Under the pieces are notes generated by a model. It ran no database searches. It was not told the DNA's origin and was given only the letters and a program-made list of their open reading frames with translations. Source: JABDOU01 sp041609995 (GTDB lineage: Bacteria > Actinomycetota > Acidimicrobiia > Spongiisociales > SHLN01). From it: DNA of 20,008 nt. Positions within the stretch are counted from its first letter, which is position 1. Every line of letters starts with the position of its first letter. The stretch covers positions 1 through 20,008 of the forward strand of contig JBFIPU010000044.1 of assembly GCA_041609995.1 (NCBI GenBank). The letters are read 5' to 3'. The position numbers and the translations under genes were made by a program. Below are positions 1-7,600 of the stretch, piece after piece.

Positions 1-264
1 GACACCGAGGTTCTCCAGCAGCTGGTCCAGATACCGGCGGTGGCCGACGAACCGATAGTCGTCGGGGTCGTCCGATTTGTCGGAATCACCCATTCCGATG
101 AGGTCGGGGGCGATGCAACGCCCAAATGGCGAGAGGTGCGGAATGATGTTCCGCCACAAATAGGAGGACGTCGGGTTCCCATGTAAGAGGACGATCGGGT
201 CGCCCTCCCCCGCCTCCACGTGGGCCATCGTCTTCCCGAGCACACCGGTGTATTGCTTCTCCAT
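1..264 (-). CDS. Haloalkane dehalogenase, LinB/DhaA-like (partial, N-terminal 88 residues)
   Basis: This is the N-terminal part of an alpha/beta-hydrolase; the rest lies beyond the left edge. The translation contains HGNPTSSYLWRN (residues 28-39) followed by APDLIGMGDSDKS (residues 52-64), which closely resembles the oxyanion-hole and halide-binding region of LinB/DhaA-type (HLD-II) haloalkane dehalogenases. The Asn of HGNP corresponds to the halide-stabilising Asn of that subfamily. Family members hydrolyse a carbon-halogen bond to an alcohol using an Asp nucleophile, but the nucleophile, His and acid residues all fall outside the window and cannot be checked. The ATG start is supported by a GGGAGG Shine-Dalgarno sequence five bases upstream. 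It begins 20 bp after the kinase gene ends and is probably the last visible gene of a five-gene operon. An epoxide hydrolase-like relative is the main alternative. Confidence 0.85.
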   Translation of the reverse strand, partial: MEKQYTGVLGKTMAHVEAGEGDPIVLLHGNPTSSYLWRNIIPHLSPFGRCIAPDLIGMGDSDKSDDPDDYRFVGHRRYLDQLLENLGV

Positions 265-284
265 CGCCGCCTCCCGCGGACAGG

Positions 285-1097
285 TTATGTCGTTTCCATC
301 CGGGAGCGGTGGCGCCGCAGCCACGCCACGCTCCGCCGGTTGTACCCGTCGTACCCGCCGGCCATCAGGCCGGCAAACCCCGGACGTCCCCGGCGGGCCA
401 AATCCGCCACGTTGGTCCGCGCCAGCTCCAGGAAGGCCAATGCGTAGTCGACGACCGCCGACCGGTCGTACCGGGTCAGCTCGTGCACGTCGCAAAACAG
501 GCCGAAGCGCCGGACAGGATCGGCTTCGCCCCATCCCGGGCTCCGGTCTTCCGGAGGGGTGAGAGGAACCCAGTGGCGAGCTGCGACCGCCACATCGAAC
601 CGGGGATCGACCGGCCGCACATAGTCGAAGTCGATGAGCCCGACCAGCCGGCCTCGGTCGGCAACGACATTCGAGACACAGATGTCGTTGTGGCACACGA
701 TGCGGTCCCCGGCTTGGGGCGGGAAGTACGACCCGGCCGCCTCGTTCCAGACCGTCTCGGGCGCCGGCTCGAAACCGGCCGACGCCTGGTGCAGCCGGCG
801 CTGGAGCCGGGCCACCTCGATCATCAGATCATCCGAAGCAGCCCAGGCCGGCAGGTGGCCGTCGGCTCCGAAACCCGGATGGGCCACCTCTCCGGGCAGG
901 TACGAAACCACCTCCCGCCCCCGGCTGTCGAAGCCGAGGGGCTCGGGCACCCGCTCGACGCCGGCGTCTCTCAAGTGCCGGAGAAACGCCTGCACCACCG
1001 AGCTGGAGGAGTGGGCCGGGCGCCGGACAGTGCGTCCCACTCTGACGATCTTTCCCGGATTGGCGGTTCCCCCTTCGAGGGGAATCCCCTCGGTCAT
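285..1097 (-). CDS. Aminoglycoside phosphotransferase (APH)-fold kinase
   Basis: A 270-residue cytosolic protein of the APH/choline-kinase-like fold. The catalytic loop reads CHNDICVSN (residues 135-143), matching the HxDxxxxN pattern with H136, D138 and N143. LIDFDYV (residues 154-160) supplies the metal-binding Asp corresponding to the DFG motif. Such enzymes transfer phosphate from ATP to a small-molecule hydroxyl. The substrate cannot be read from sequence and the family is very diverse, so a role in antibiotic resistance should not be assumed. Its ATG overlaps the stop of the upstream gene as ATGA, with no strong Shine-Dalgarno sequence, which fits translational coupling. It lies between an unrecognised mutarotase-like protein and a haloalkane dehalogenase in a tight operon. 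Confidence 0.82.
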   Translation of the reverse strand: MTEGIPLEGGTANPGKIVRVGRTVRRPAHSSSSVVQAFLRHLRDAGVERVPEPLGFDSRGREVVSYLPGEVAHPGFGADGHLPAWAASDDLMIEVARLQRRLHQASAGFEPAPETVWNEAAGSYFPPQAGDRIVCHNDICVSNVVADRGRLVGLIDFDYVRPVDPRFDVAVAARHWVPLTPPEDRSPGWGEADPVRRFGLFCDVHELTRYDRSAVVDYALAFLELARTNVADLARRGRPGFAGLMAGGYDGYNRRSVAWLRRHRSRMETT

Positions 1098-1951
1098 TGC
1101 GGCAGATGCTCCAGCATCTCCTCATCCGACATCGACCGGACGCTTCGGCTCAGCCAGGTCTCGACATGCATGACCGACTCCCCTGTCGCCAGGACCTTCG
1201 CCGGTCCGAGCGTCTCGAGCTCCAAGAACCGTTCCTCGCAGTAGCACTGCCCGGCGGCTCCCTGGTCCAGATAGGTGCCCATCAATCGCTGCGCAGTTTT
1301 GGCAAACACCTCGTCGCCGATTCGATAGGCAAGCCATCCCCATTCGAGGCCCACCCCCACCTTGGTGGGGGTCGACCGCTCGGTCGTGACCTCGATGCCA
1401 TCAGCTCGCACGGTGACCTCACGTAGATCTGTGTAGGGCCACAGGACGAGACGGTCGCAAGCCTGGAGCCCGTGTTCGTCGACCGGGTGCCGGTTGAGCG
1501 GAAGGAACGCCCGACCTCCCGGTGAAAGCTGGGTGATGGCCCAAGGTGCCAGCTCGAGCGGTTGGTCACCGGCGTTGATCAGCGTGTGCTCGACCATCAC
1601 GCGGTCCTCGGACATGATCAGGCGGATGCCTTTGACGATCCCGGCCCCATCCCGTCCCGCCACCACCGCCACCCCATCGTCGTGCTCGGCGACCGCCGAA
1701 CCACCGGACTCGGTTGCGTAGGTGGTGGCCACCTCTTCGGGACCGATCCACAGGCGGTGCCCGCCCAGGATCGGGTAAGACCGGTCTCCGGCCGGAATGT
1801 GCACATCGGGAAGGTCGGCGAAGAGCGTGGGGCCGTCGATCCGGCGAAAACCGAACACCCGCAGCGGTCCGCCGGTGGTGATGGTCGCTGCGTGGTGGTC
1901 GTCCGATACCTGCAGAGCGGCCCGTCCCTGATAGACCGCTTCCTCGATCAC
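1094..1951 (-). CDS. Unrecognised protein, possibly aldose-epimerase (mutarotase)-like beta-sandwich
   Basis: A 285-residue soluble protein with no signal peptide or membrane segment. It is rich in predicted beta strand. Segments such as GGHRLWIGPE (residues 63-72), VMVEHTLINAGDQPLELAPWA and the later LPLNRHPVDEHG resemble the galactose-mutarotase/DUF4380-like superfamily of carbohydrate-binding beta-sandwiches. I do not see a catalytic pair that I can assign with confidence, so no reaction is proposed. The start is GTG, two bases after the stop of the quinone oxidoreductase and without a clear Shine-Dalgarno sequence. The stop overlaps the next ATG. Expression probably depends on coupled translation within the operon. 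The fold suggestion comes from pattern resemblance only. Confidence 0.72.
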   Translation of the reverse strand: MIEEAVYQGRAALQVSDDHHAATITTGGPLRVFGFRRIDGPTLFADLPDVHIPAGDRSYPILGGHRLWIGPEEVATTYATESGGSAVAEHDDGVAVVAGRDGAGIVKGIRLIMSEDRVMVEHTLINAGDQPLELAPWAITQLSPGGRAFLPLNRHPVDEHGLQACDRLVLWPYTDLREVTVRADGIEVTTERSTPTKVGVGLEWGWLAYRIGDEVFAKTAQRLMGTYLDQGAAGQCYCEERFLELETLGPAKVLATGESVMHVETWLSRSVRSMSDEEMLEHLPQ

Positions 1952-1953
1952 TG

Positions 1954-2928
1954 CTACGGAACCAGGACCACTTTGCCGGTGGTCGCCCTGCTCTCCAGTG
2001 CGGTGTGTGCCCCTGATGCGTCAGACAGTGGGAACTCGGCGCCGATCCGAACCGCCAGTTCGCCCGAGGCGATCATCGACAACACAGAGCCGGCGCGCTC
2101 GGCAAGTTCCTCGGTTGAGACGATGTGGTCGAACAGCGTCGGCCGGGTCAGAAACAGGCTGCCGTTCTGGGCAAGGATCCCCGGATTGAGGTCGTCCACC
2201 ACACCGGAGGATTGGCCGAACAGGGCCATGGTCCCGCGGCGGCGAATCAGACCCAGCCCGGCCAGAAACGTGGTGCGGCCGACCGAATCGAATATCACGT
2301 CGAACGGCCGATCTGCGCCGAGGAGCTCCCTCGACGCATCGGCGAAATCGGTTTCGGTATACCGAATCACGTGGTCGGCTCCGGCCTGACGCGACAATTC
2401 CGCCTTCGCCTCCGTCGAGACCGTCGTCACCACGAGGGCCCCGCACCTTTTGGCCATCTGGGTGAGCAGCAGCCCCACGCCCCCGGCACCGGCATGGACG
2501 AGGCAGGTGTCGGAGCCTCCCAGCGGGTAGGTGTCGTGCACGAGGTAGTGGGCTGTGAGGCCGGCCACCATGGCCGCGGTGGCCTCGCCGGAACCGACTC
2601 CGTCGGGCACCTTGACGACGCGGGCGGCGTTGACGAGGTGGTGACTGGTGTAGGACCCGGGTTGGTTCGGCCAGACCACATGATCTCCCACCGCGAAATC
2701 GGATACTCCCTCGCCGACCTCGATGACCGTGCCGGCACCGTCCAGCCCGGGGACGAAGGGAAGATCGACGGGGTAGATCCCTGTTCGGTGGTAGGTGTCG
2801 ATGTAGTTGAGGCCGGCCGCCTTCACCTCGATGAGCAGCTGGCCGGCACCCGCCCCGGGAATCTCGCCGCCCGCCAACTGCAGCACCTCGGGTCCGCCGG
2901 TCTCGACCAACTGGATGTAACTGCGCAT
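1954..2928 (-). CDS. Zinc-free medium-chain dehydrogenase, NAD(P)H:quinone oxidoreductase-like
   Basis: A 324-residue protein of the QOR/zeta-crystallin branch of medium-chain dehydrogenases. The N-terminal catalytic domain contains AAGLNYIDTYHRTGIYP (residues 37-53) and FVPGLDGAGTVIEVGEGV, both typical of this family. The Rossmann-fold dinucleotide site is HAGAGGVG (residues 145-152), and the C-terminus closes with TTGKVVLVP. The length matches the usual 320-330 residues, and the Cys ligands of zinc alcohol dehydrogenases are absent. Known members reduce quinones or alpha,beta-unsaturated carbonyls with NADPH; the natural substrate here is unknown. It starts 16 bp after the zinc-ribbon gene and ends 2 bp before the next gene. 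Sharing an operon with a haloalkane dehalogenase would fit oxidation or detoxification of small organics, but that is an inference. Confidence 0.9.
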   Translation of the reverse strand: MRSYIQLVETGGPEVLQLAGGEIPGAGAGQLLIEVKAAGLNYIDTYHRTGIYPVDLPFVPGLDGAGTVIEVGEGVSDFAVGDHVVWPNQPGSYTSHHLVNAARVVKVPDGVGSGEATAAMVAGLTAHYLVHDTYPLGGSDTCLVHAGAGGVGLLLTQMAKRCGALVVTTVSTEAKAELSRQAGADHVIRYTETDFADASRELLGADRPFDVIFDSVGRTTFLAGLGLIRRRGTMALFGQSSGVVDDLNPGILAQNGSLFLTRPTLFDHIVSTEELAERAGSVLSMIASGELAVRIGAEFPLSDASGAHTALESRATTGKVVLVP

Positions 2929-2944
2929 CGGGCGATCGTAGCGC

Positions 2945-3391
2945 CTATCGATCCTCCGAGCGCCCCTGCATCACCTCGTCGAGATACACCGGCCCGCGGG
3001 GAACATGCCAGGGATCGGCCGGCCCGTCGACGAACCGGGGGGAAGCCGGGACGGATCGCCGGGCGGCCCGGACCTTCGCGGGCCGTTCTTCGGCCGGCGT
3101 CACCCGGGTTCCGGCGTAGCGCGGACACCCACCGCGACACCGGGTCGGAAGGCGTCCCCGTTTTTTCACTGCCACACTGCGGCCGCAGTTGCGACACGTG
3201 ACGAACTGGGGACGGGCGGGGATGACGATGTCGCGCCGCAGCTGGCCGAGATCGATCACCAGCCGCGGTTCTGCCCGACACCGCGGGCAATAGGTGGGAG
3301 GCGGAGGGATCGGCGTGACATCAAACGTCGTGCCACACTCCCAACAGGCCGCCCGTTCCTGTGTAGCCATACCATCAAGGTATCTCCGCAT
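2945..3391 (-). CDS. Small protein with two tandem four-cysteine zinc ribbons
   Basis: A 148-residue basic protein that I do not recognise as a named family. It carries two probable zinc-binding sites: C16/C19 with C35/C38 (CWEC and CPRC), and C66/C69 with C85/C89 (CRNC and CRGGC). In each case 15 residues separate the two cysteine pairs. The C-terminal 55 residues are rich in Arg, Pro and Ala and probably disordered. The first ATG follows a GGGAGG sequence about four bases upstream. An internal ATG at 3370 has poorer spacing, so the longer form is preferred. It is the first gene of the minus-strand operon and is divergent from the rhomboid gene. Nucleic-acid binding or structural zinc binding is plausible but unproven. 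Confidence 0.75.
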   Translation of the reverse strand: MRRYLDGMATQERAACWECGTTFDVTPIPPPPTYCPRCRAEPRLVIDLGQLRRDIVIPARPQFVTCRNCGRSVAVKKRGRLPTRCRGGCPRYAGTRVTPAEERPAKVRAARRSVPASPRFVDGPADPWHVPRGPVYLDEVMQGRSEDR

Positions 3392-3464
3392 GGCGCCTCC
3401 CGTCGGTGGATTCGGCCACTATTTCCGAGCCGCCTCGAGCGCTGCTCACTCGTAGGATGCAACG
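3392..3464. promoter_or_regulatory. Divergent intergenic region with candidate -10 box for the rhomboid gene
   Basis: This 73-bp spacer separates the minus-strand operon from the plus-strand rhomboid gene. TAGGAT at 3453-3458 looks like an actinobacterial -10 element (TAnnnT) and lies six bases before the ATG at 3465. That position would give a leaderless or nearly leaderless transcript. The same bases contain AGGA, which could instead serve as a weak ribosome-binding site. I see no convincing -35 element, and no clear promoter for the minus-strand operon. Confidence 0.3.
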
Positions 3465-4055
3465 ATGACAACCACCGGCCACATGCGCAATCGACTGGTG
3501 GGTGCCGCCCGGCTGCTGGTGCCGGCCACCGCCCTCCTGTGGCTCATCGAGATCACCGACGTCATCTTCTTCTCCGACACCCTGGAGCGGCATGGCATCG
3601 CGCCCCGCCGGCTCGACGGGCTGGAAGGGATCATCTTCTCTCCGCTGCTCCACGACGATTGGGCCCACTTGCTCGCCAACACCGCCCCGTTCCTCGTCCT
3701 GGGAACCCTGGTGCTCTTTGCCGGAAGAAGCGTGTTCTGGCAGGTCACGGTCGGCGCCACGCTCATCGGTGGAGCGGCCACCTGGCTGCTGGCCCGGGCC
3801 GGAAACCACATCGGCGCCTCACTGCTCATCTTCGGCTATTTCGGCTTTCTCATCGTCGATGGTGTGCTGGGAAAGAGCTTTCGATCGCTGGCGGTAGCCG
3901 TGGTGGCCGCCGTCCTGTATCGGGGAATCCTCTGGGGGGCGTTGCCCACCGCCGGCGGCGGCGTGTCCTGGGAAGGTCACCTGTTCGGCTTGCTGGCAGG
4001 CGGCGTCGTTGCCTATCTGCTCGAGCGACGATCCCGATCGGCTGAGTCATCGTGA
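3465..4055 (+). CDS. Rhomboid-family intramembrane serine protease (compact)
   Basis: A 196-residue polytopic membrane protein. Rhomboid landmarks appear in the expected order. HLLANTAPF (residues 68-76) matches the HxxxN motif, with H68 and N72. NHIGASLLIFG (residues 114-124) contains the probable nucleophile S119. SWEGHLFGLLAGG contains the probable catalytic His, H172. The canonical GxSG reads GASL, so the second glycine is replaced while the Ser-His dyad is kept. There is no large extra soluble domain. Rhomboids cut transmembrane substrates inside the membrane; nothing in the sequence identifies the substrate. The gene is divergent from the zinc-ribbon operon and is followed by a strong inverted repeat. 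An internal ATG at codon 7 is a possible alternative start. Confidence 0.88.
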   Translation: MTTTGHMRNRLVGAARLLVPATALLWLIEITDVIFFSDTLERHGIAPRRLDGLEGIIFSPLLHDDWAHLLANTAPFLVLGTLVLFAGRSVFWQVTVGATLIGGAATWLLARAGNHIGASLLIFGYFGFLIVDGVLGKSFRSLAVAVVAAVLYRGILWGALPTAGGGVSWEGHLFGLLAGGVVAYLLERRSRSAESS

Positions 4056-4117
4056 CGCGAAGCACACGGCCGGTTCCCAGCCGGGGTATCAAAAGGACAG
4101 GTCGCTAGAGCCGGACA

Positions 4118-4149
4118 TGAGAAAGGGCCGGCAAGCCGGCCCTTTCTCA
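4118..4149. terminator. Perfect 15-bp inverted repeat, probable bidirectional terminator
   Basis: TGAGAAAGGGCCGGC (4118-4132), the bases AA, then the exact reverse complement (4135-4149) form a very stable GC-rich hairpin. The stem has an A-rich left foot and a T-rich right foot, so it reads the same from both strands. It lies 62 bp after the rhomboid stop and on the downstream side of the minus-strand mini-ORF. This fits a shared terminator for two converging transcripts. A separate U-tract is short, as is common in high-GC bacteria. Confidence 0.7.
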
Positions 4150-4379
4150 ACCCCGGTAGACACCATCCGAACGCTGTTACCACTTCCCATATCGGCCCCA
4201 CCACCGGTGCACGGGCCATGCGTCCGCATAGCATGACACGCGAGTCTCTCCCTGATCTCTCCTACCAGAACTCAGGCGGACGCGCCGGACCGCTCCAACC
4301 GACCGATGCCGCTCAACGATGCGGGATTGCAAGGGTCGAGGAGTTGCAGGCAGCCCCCCTGCCGAGCGGGTTTTCGAAC
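4150..4379. other. Gene-free stretch between terminator and mini-ORF
   Basis: I find no convincing gene here. Open frames crossing it lack starts with ribosome-binding sites and have no recognisable domains. A 5-bp hairpin, GGCAG (4349-4353) and CTGCC (4359-4363) around five C residues, lies 17 bp beyond the mini-ORF stop on the minus strand. It has no T-run on that side and is only a weak terminator candidate. The region may be the 3' untranslated part of the mini-ORF transcript. Confidence 0.4.
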
Positions 4380-4472
4380 CTAGCCTCCGTTCCCGTGGGC
4401 GGCGAGTGCCGGGGCAGCCGTCAACAAGGCGGCCAGGTTTGCGAGCACGAATACGATCAGTCGTCGCTTCAT
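4380..4472 (-). CDS. 30-residue exported mini-peptide (almost entirely signal peptide)
   Basis: A short ORF encodes a basic start (MKRRL), a hydrophobic core (IVFVLANLAALLTAA) and a signal-peptidase-like site (PALAA). Only HGNGG remains before a TAG stop. The ATG is preceded by AGAAGGA six bases upstream, a good Shine-Dalgarno sequence, which argues against chance. If cleavage follows the last Ala of PALAA, the mature product would be five residues. It lies 160 bp downstream of the large SARP-family regulator on the same strand. Possible roles are a peptide signal, a leader peptide, or the remnant of a longer secreted protein cut by a stop; I found no clear continuation in the other frames. 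I recognise no family. Regulation by the neighbouring regulator is an inference from position. Confidence 0.55.
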   Translation of the reverse strand: MKRRLIVFVLANLAALLTAAPALAAHGNGG

Positions 4473-4632
4473 CGAGAATCCTTCTCTGTGGGAAACAACG
4501 CCGATCATGCCAAGGAACCCTCCGCGCGTTCTCTCCTGCTGCAGAGCGAGCGGGCATGGCCGGCCCCGCCAACAGTGACGACGCTCACAACCACGAACGG
4601 AAAGGTACAAACGGCTGGGTGTTGCTTGCGAT

Positions 4633-7600
4633 TTAGAGAGCGGCCGACCGGCTGCGCAGCGCATCGAGATCGCGACGGATCGTCGAAGGGCTCACGCCCA
4701 GCGCCTCAGACAACTCCAACACCGGCGGGGTCGCGACCCCGGCGGCGGCCGCCTGTTTCACCATTCGCGCCACGCGATGACGCCGGCGCGCCAGGGCTCC
4801 CTTCACCTCGCGATCCTCCGGCTTCGATATCGTCCAATCGAGGTTCACCCGCCGCCCGGCCTCGTTCTCCAGAATCACGCTTTCGTTGCGGGTGCGGGCC
4901 AGCATCCAGCTCTCGATCACGTCTTGAGCAGAAGCCGTTCGCCTGGCCTGGTCGGCCAGAGCCGGGCTCAACGATCCGAGCAATCGCTGAAAGTGCTGGT
5001 AGGAGAGTTCGATCGCTTCGAGGGCCCGGTCTCTGTCCCCGAGCACCCACCAGGCCTTGGACACATAGAGATACGACCGATGCTGTGAATACCACGTCAT
5101 GGGGCTCCGCATGACAGCCTCGGCAGCCGCCACGGCCTGATCCGTGTGACCCATCCCGGCATGGGCGAGCGCCCGCATGGCGGAGATGGGCTGTGGGTGA
5201 ATGCTCGACACCAGTTGATCACTCAGACGGTGGGCCTGATCGAGGTCGGGGAGGGCTTCATCGGGGCGCCCGCTTTCGAGTTTCATCCGCGCTTGCGACA
5301 TCAGAGCATTCAGTGCACCCCAAGGCAGGTCTCGTTCGGTGTTCACCCGTATGGCATACGCGATGAGCCGGCCGGCTTCACGGTGCTGCGCCCTGTCGTG
5401 AGCCACCAACGCCTCGAGTTCGGCACCCCACGTGTCAGCGCTGACCACTTCCCGCCGTCGGGCAAAGGCGCGGGCGGTGCGGATCAGCTCCTCGATGGGC
5501 GCACCGCCGACCGCCTCGTATAGGGCAGAGGCAAGCGACAGGCTCGCCATGGCCTCCAGATACGGGGAACCCGCCTCCTTGCTCAGCGCCACGGCATCCT
5601 CGGCGGCGTCGATGGAATCGGCGATCTGATCCAGGTTGAGATAGGCGATGGCGGTATTCCACCTCGAGTTTGCCATTCGATATCGATAGCCCAGTTCGGC
5701 GGCCAGCTCGTATATCTGAGCCTGCTGCTCGACAGACTCCTCGAGCCGGCCCGCCTCCAGGGCCCGCAGGGCGCGAGTGTTAAGGATGTCGGTGTGCAGG
5801 ATCGGATCGTCCTCCGACTGTTGAAGCGCCTCGTCGAGGGCGGCATCCATCTCAGCCACCCGGCCGAGGCGCAACAGCAGGAGCGCACGAGCGTGCGCCA
5901 GACGCGCCCGCAGTTCGTCAGGAATCGAGCTCGCTGTCTCGATCTCTGCGAGCTCATCGACCCCCCGAACCGAATCTCCCTGCAGGCGGCGAATGACCGC
6001 GCGCATCAATCCGAAGCGAACCACGTCCTCCGGCGCCGCGGCGAGCTGCAACCCGCGCTCACATGCGACGAGTGCCGGCTGATACCGCCCTTGAACCCGC
6101 AACAACTCCGCCCGCCTGGCCAGGGCAACCAACCGCTCGCGGTCGGTGCTCGCCAATTCGTCGAGCAACTCGGGCAGGTCGGAGCTCTCCGGCTGGCGGG
6201 AGAACGCTGCCAGAAAGTCGGCATATTCGCCGATCGCAGCGAACAGAGCATCACGGCTCAGGCCGCCCGCCCGACCCGCTTCGACCGCACGTTCATAGTG
6301 CAGGGCCGCAAAACCGGGCGCGTTGACCTCTTGTGCCCGGCTGGCCAAGGCCACGTGCGACAAAGCCGCCTCCGTCCACAGCTCAGCGAGGTAGGCGTGC
6401 TCCGCAAACCGGGCCAGGTCGCCGGCAGCTGCCACCCACTCAGCCAGGGCGGCATGACGCCGGCGCACGCGCGGCGGATCTGAGTTTTTCATCACAGCAA
6501 CACGCACAATGTCGAGGGACACGCGCAATCGGTCATCGTTCCGGTCGACGTGTCGGGAGAGAACGAGGCTGTCGACCTGCTCATCCACCGCCACCCCCAT
6601 CACATGAGCGAGGGCGTCCAAGCGCAGGCCCCCGGGCACCAATGCCAACGCCTCGAGCACATCGCGCTCGGCATCCGTCAGGGCCGCAAGGCGATCAGCA
6701 ACGGCACCCGTCAAAGATTTCGGGATCGACACCCGCCCGGTCCCGGCGACATTGCGCTGATGGCGCATCAAGAGCGTCAGGTACAACGGATGCCCGCCCG
6801 TTTCCGCGTACAGTTGTCGAAGGCGGTCGGGATGGGGAACCAGGTCCCCCCGCGACCGTACGAACTGATCGATCTCCACCTCGTTGAACCGCGGCAGCAC
6901 GACCAGTTCGGTTGCCACCAATTCGCTCAAGCCGGCCAACCGCCGGCTCAGTGCGGTTGTCTCCTCGGATACGATCGGATACGTGAGCACCACCCCTGCC
7001 CCCGCCACGACCAGGCGCTCGGCGACCTCGTCGATCATCTCCAGCGTGTCGGGGTCGGCCTGGTGAATGTCGTCGAGCATGATCACAACCGGCCGGGCCA
7101 TGACGAGGGCCTCGAGGACCTGTAGCAGCGCCTCGCGGGTTCGGTGGGGATCGGGAAACTCGGGCCAGGTGCGGCTCGGCGGCCGGATGAACCGGCGGAC
7201 CTCCGGAACCAGACGGGATGCCTCCGCCACCAGCACTTCGGGCACGATCTCGTCCAACGCCGTGGCCGAACACTCGTCGAGCATCGACGTGATGAGTGCA
7301 GCGATGGTCCCAAACGATGTTGAGCCATCGCCGGTACATGAAAGCCGCACGGTCCCCTGACCTCGCCAGTAGAGCTCGGAGTCCAGCTTTTGGAGGAACG
7401 CAGAACGCCCGACGCCGACCTCACCGGCCACCAACACCACCGCTCCTACCCGATTGGCAGAACCCTCGACGGCGGTCAGCGCCGCCTTCAACTCGGCCGC
7501 CCGGCCAACAAAGCCCTCGCCGGGGTCGGGGGGGATATCGCGGGGGCGACTGGACGTGATGGCTCGAAACAAGCTCCGGCTCTCGCGGCTCGGCTCGGCC

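Noticed and set aside
2125..3201. A 358-codon plus-strand frame over the quinone oxidoreductase and zinc-ribbon genes
   Set aside because: It lies antisense to two well-supported genes, has no family motifs and no ribosome-binding site. It is a GC-bias shadow.
4366..4390. T-arm-like GGTTCGAAAACC on the minus strand, considered as part of a tRNA
   Set aside because: The bases flanking the loop do not pair as a five-base T stem, and no acceptor or anticodon arms can be formed around it.
4177..4572. A 131-codon minus-strand frame overlapping the mini-peptide in another frame
   Set aside because: It is Arg/Gly/Pro-rich with no domain, no signal sequence and no convincing ribosome-binding site. 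The mini-peptide frame has a clear signal peptide and ribosome-binding site.
4473..4632. N-terminal extension of the mini-peptide back into the regulator gene (94-codon frame)
   Set aside because: The extension would hide the signal peptide inside the protein and overlaps the regulator's C-terminus. The internal ATG has a much better ribosome-binding site.
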